NCBI GenBank assembly: GCA_011524805.1
Contig: WTJO01000076.1
Span: forward strand, 1-5,456
Direction: 5' to 3'
Length of the DNA: 5,456 nt
From: Alphaproteobacteria bacterium
GTDB taxonomy: Bacteria > Pseudomonadota > Alphaproteobacteria > Puniceispirillales > Puniceispirillaceae
Numbering within the stretch: position 1 is the first letter of the stretch; each line of letters starts with the position of its first letter. Of this stretch, positions 5,404 to 5,456 are shown in pieces. Made by a program: the position numbers and the translations under genes. The notes beneath the pieces were generated by a model. It ran no database searches. It worked only from the letters and a program-made list of their open reading frames with translations, and was not told the DNA's origin.

Positions 5404-5456
5404 GATGTTATCTCCTTAGCAGGTCAAGCACTGACATTCCCAGACGGGCACATCAC
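5404..5456 (-). other. Upstream leader of pdhA, reaching the right edge
   Basis: These 53 bp hold the pdhA ribosome binding site and little else that can be identified. All three minus-strand frames contain a stop codon before pdhA, so an upstream gene could end here (for example at the TGA at 5426-5424 or the TAA at 5418-5416), but the tail is too short to recognise. A TTGACC at 5427-5422 resembles a -35 box, yet no -10 box lies at the right distance. One frame holds a possible 9-codon ORF (ATG at 5437, TAA at 5410-5408) that overlaps the ribosome binding site. The operon promoter is not demonstrable in this window. Confidence 0.4.
5411..5417 (-). promoter_or_regulatory. Ribosome binding site of pdhA
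   Basis: The minus strand reads AAGGAGA, with GGAG 8 nt before the ATG at 5403. This supports the chosen pdhA start. Confidence 0.85.

Noticed and set aside
5405..5427. A promoter for pdhA built from TTGACC (5427-5422) and TAACAT (5410-5405)
   Set aside because: The spacer would be only 11 bp, far below the usual 16-18, and the -10 candidate overlaps the ribosome binding region. At 17 bp spacing no -10-like sequence is found.
5441..5451. A small CCC-GTCT-GGG hairpin upstream of pdhA as a terminator or regulatory stem
   Set aside because: The stem is only three base pairs and has no following U-run, so it is no better than chance.

Overview
The window carries one compact gene cluster, entirely on the minus strand. 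It encodes the pyruvate dehydrogenase complex (PDHc) and the start of the enzyme that makes its lipoyl cofactor. In transcription order (right to left) it holds pdhA (E1 alpha), pdhB (E1 beta with an N-terminal lipoyl domain), pdhC (E2, dihydrolipoamide acetyltransferase), lpd (E3, dihydrolipoamide dehydrogenase) and the first 84 codons of lipA (lipoyl synthase), which runs off the left edge.

The heterotetrameric E1 (separate alpha and beta chains), the lipoyl domain fused to E1 beta, and the pdhA-pdhB-pdhC-lpd-lipA order together point to an alphaproteobacterium. By eye the base composition is moderate (roughly half GC) and uniform across the window. A marine or SAR116-like lineage would fit, but the sequence alone does not prove it.

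The genes are almost gapless. pdhA and pdhB are 18 bp apart, pdhB and pdhC share one base in a TAATG junction, and pdhC-lpd and lpd-lipA are each separated by 20 bp. Each gene except lpd has a clear Shine-Dalgarno sequence; the lpd start is ambiguous between ATG and an upstream TTG. No terminator or internal promoter is visible in the gaps, so a single polycistronic message is the simplest reading. The 53 bp upstream of pdhA contain its ribosome binding site and a possible 9-codon ORF, but no convincing promoter; the promoter or an upstream operon gene probably lies beyond the right edge.

Together the proteins convert pyruvate, CoA and NAD+ to acetyl-CoA, CO2 and NADH. E1 decarboxylates pyruvate on thiamine diphosphate and acetylates lipoyl groups. 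E2 passes the acetyl group to CoA, and E3 reoxidises the dihydrolipoyl group with FAD and NAD+. LipA inserts the sulfur atoms that make the lipoyl groups on the swinging arms of PdhB and PdhC. All key catalytic residues that can be checked are present and no gene is broken. I see no mobile element, CRISPR array, RNA gene or undescribed system. The points most worth a second look are the lipoyl domain on E1 beta, a nearly identical 50-nt block shared by the two lipoyl domains, and an AT-hook-like basic N-terminus on PdhA.
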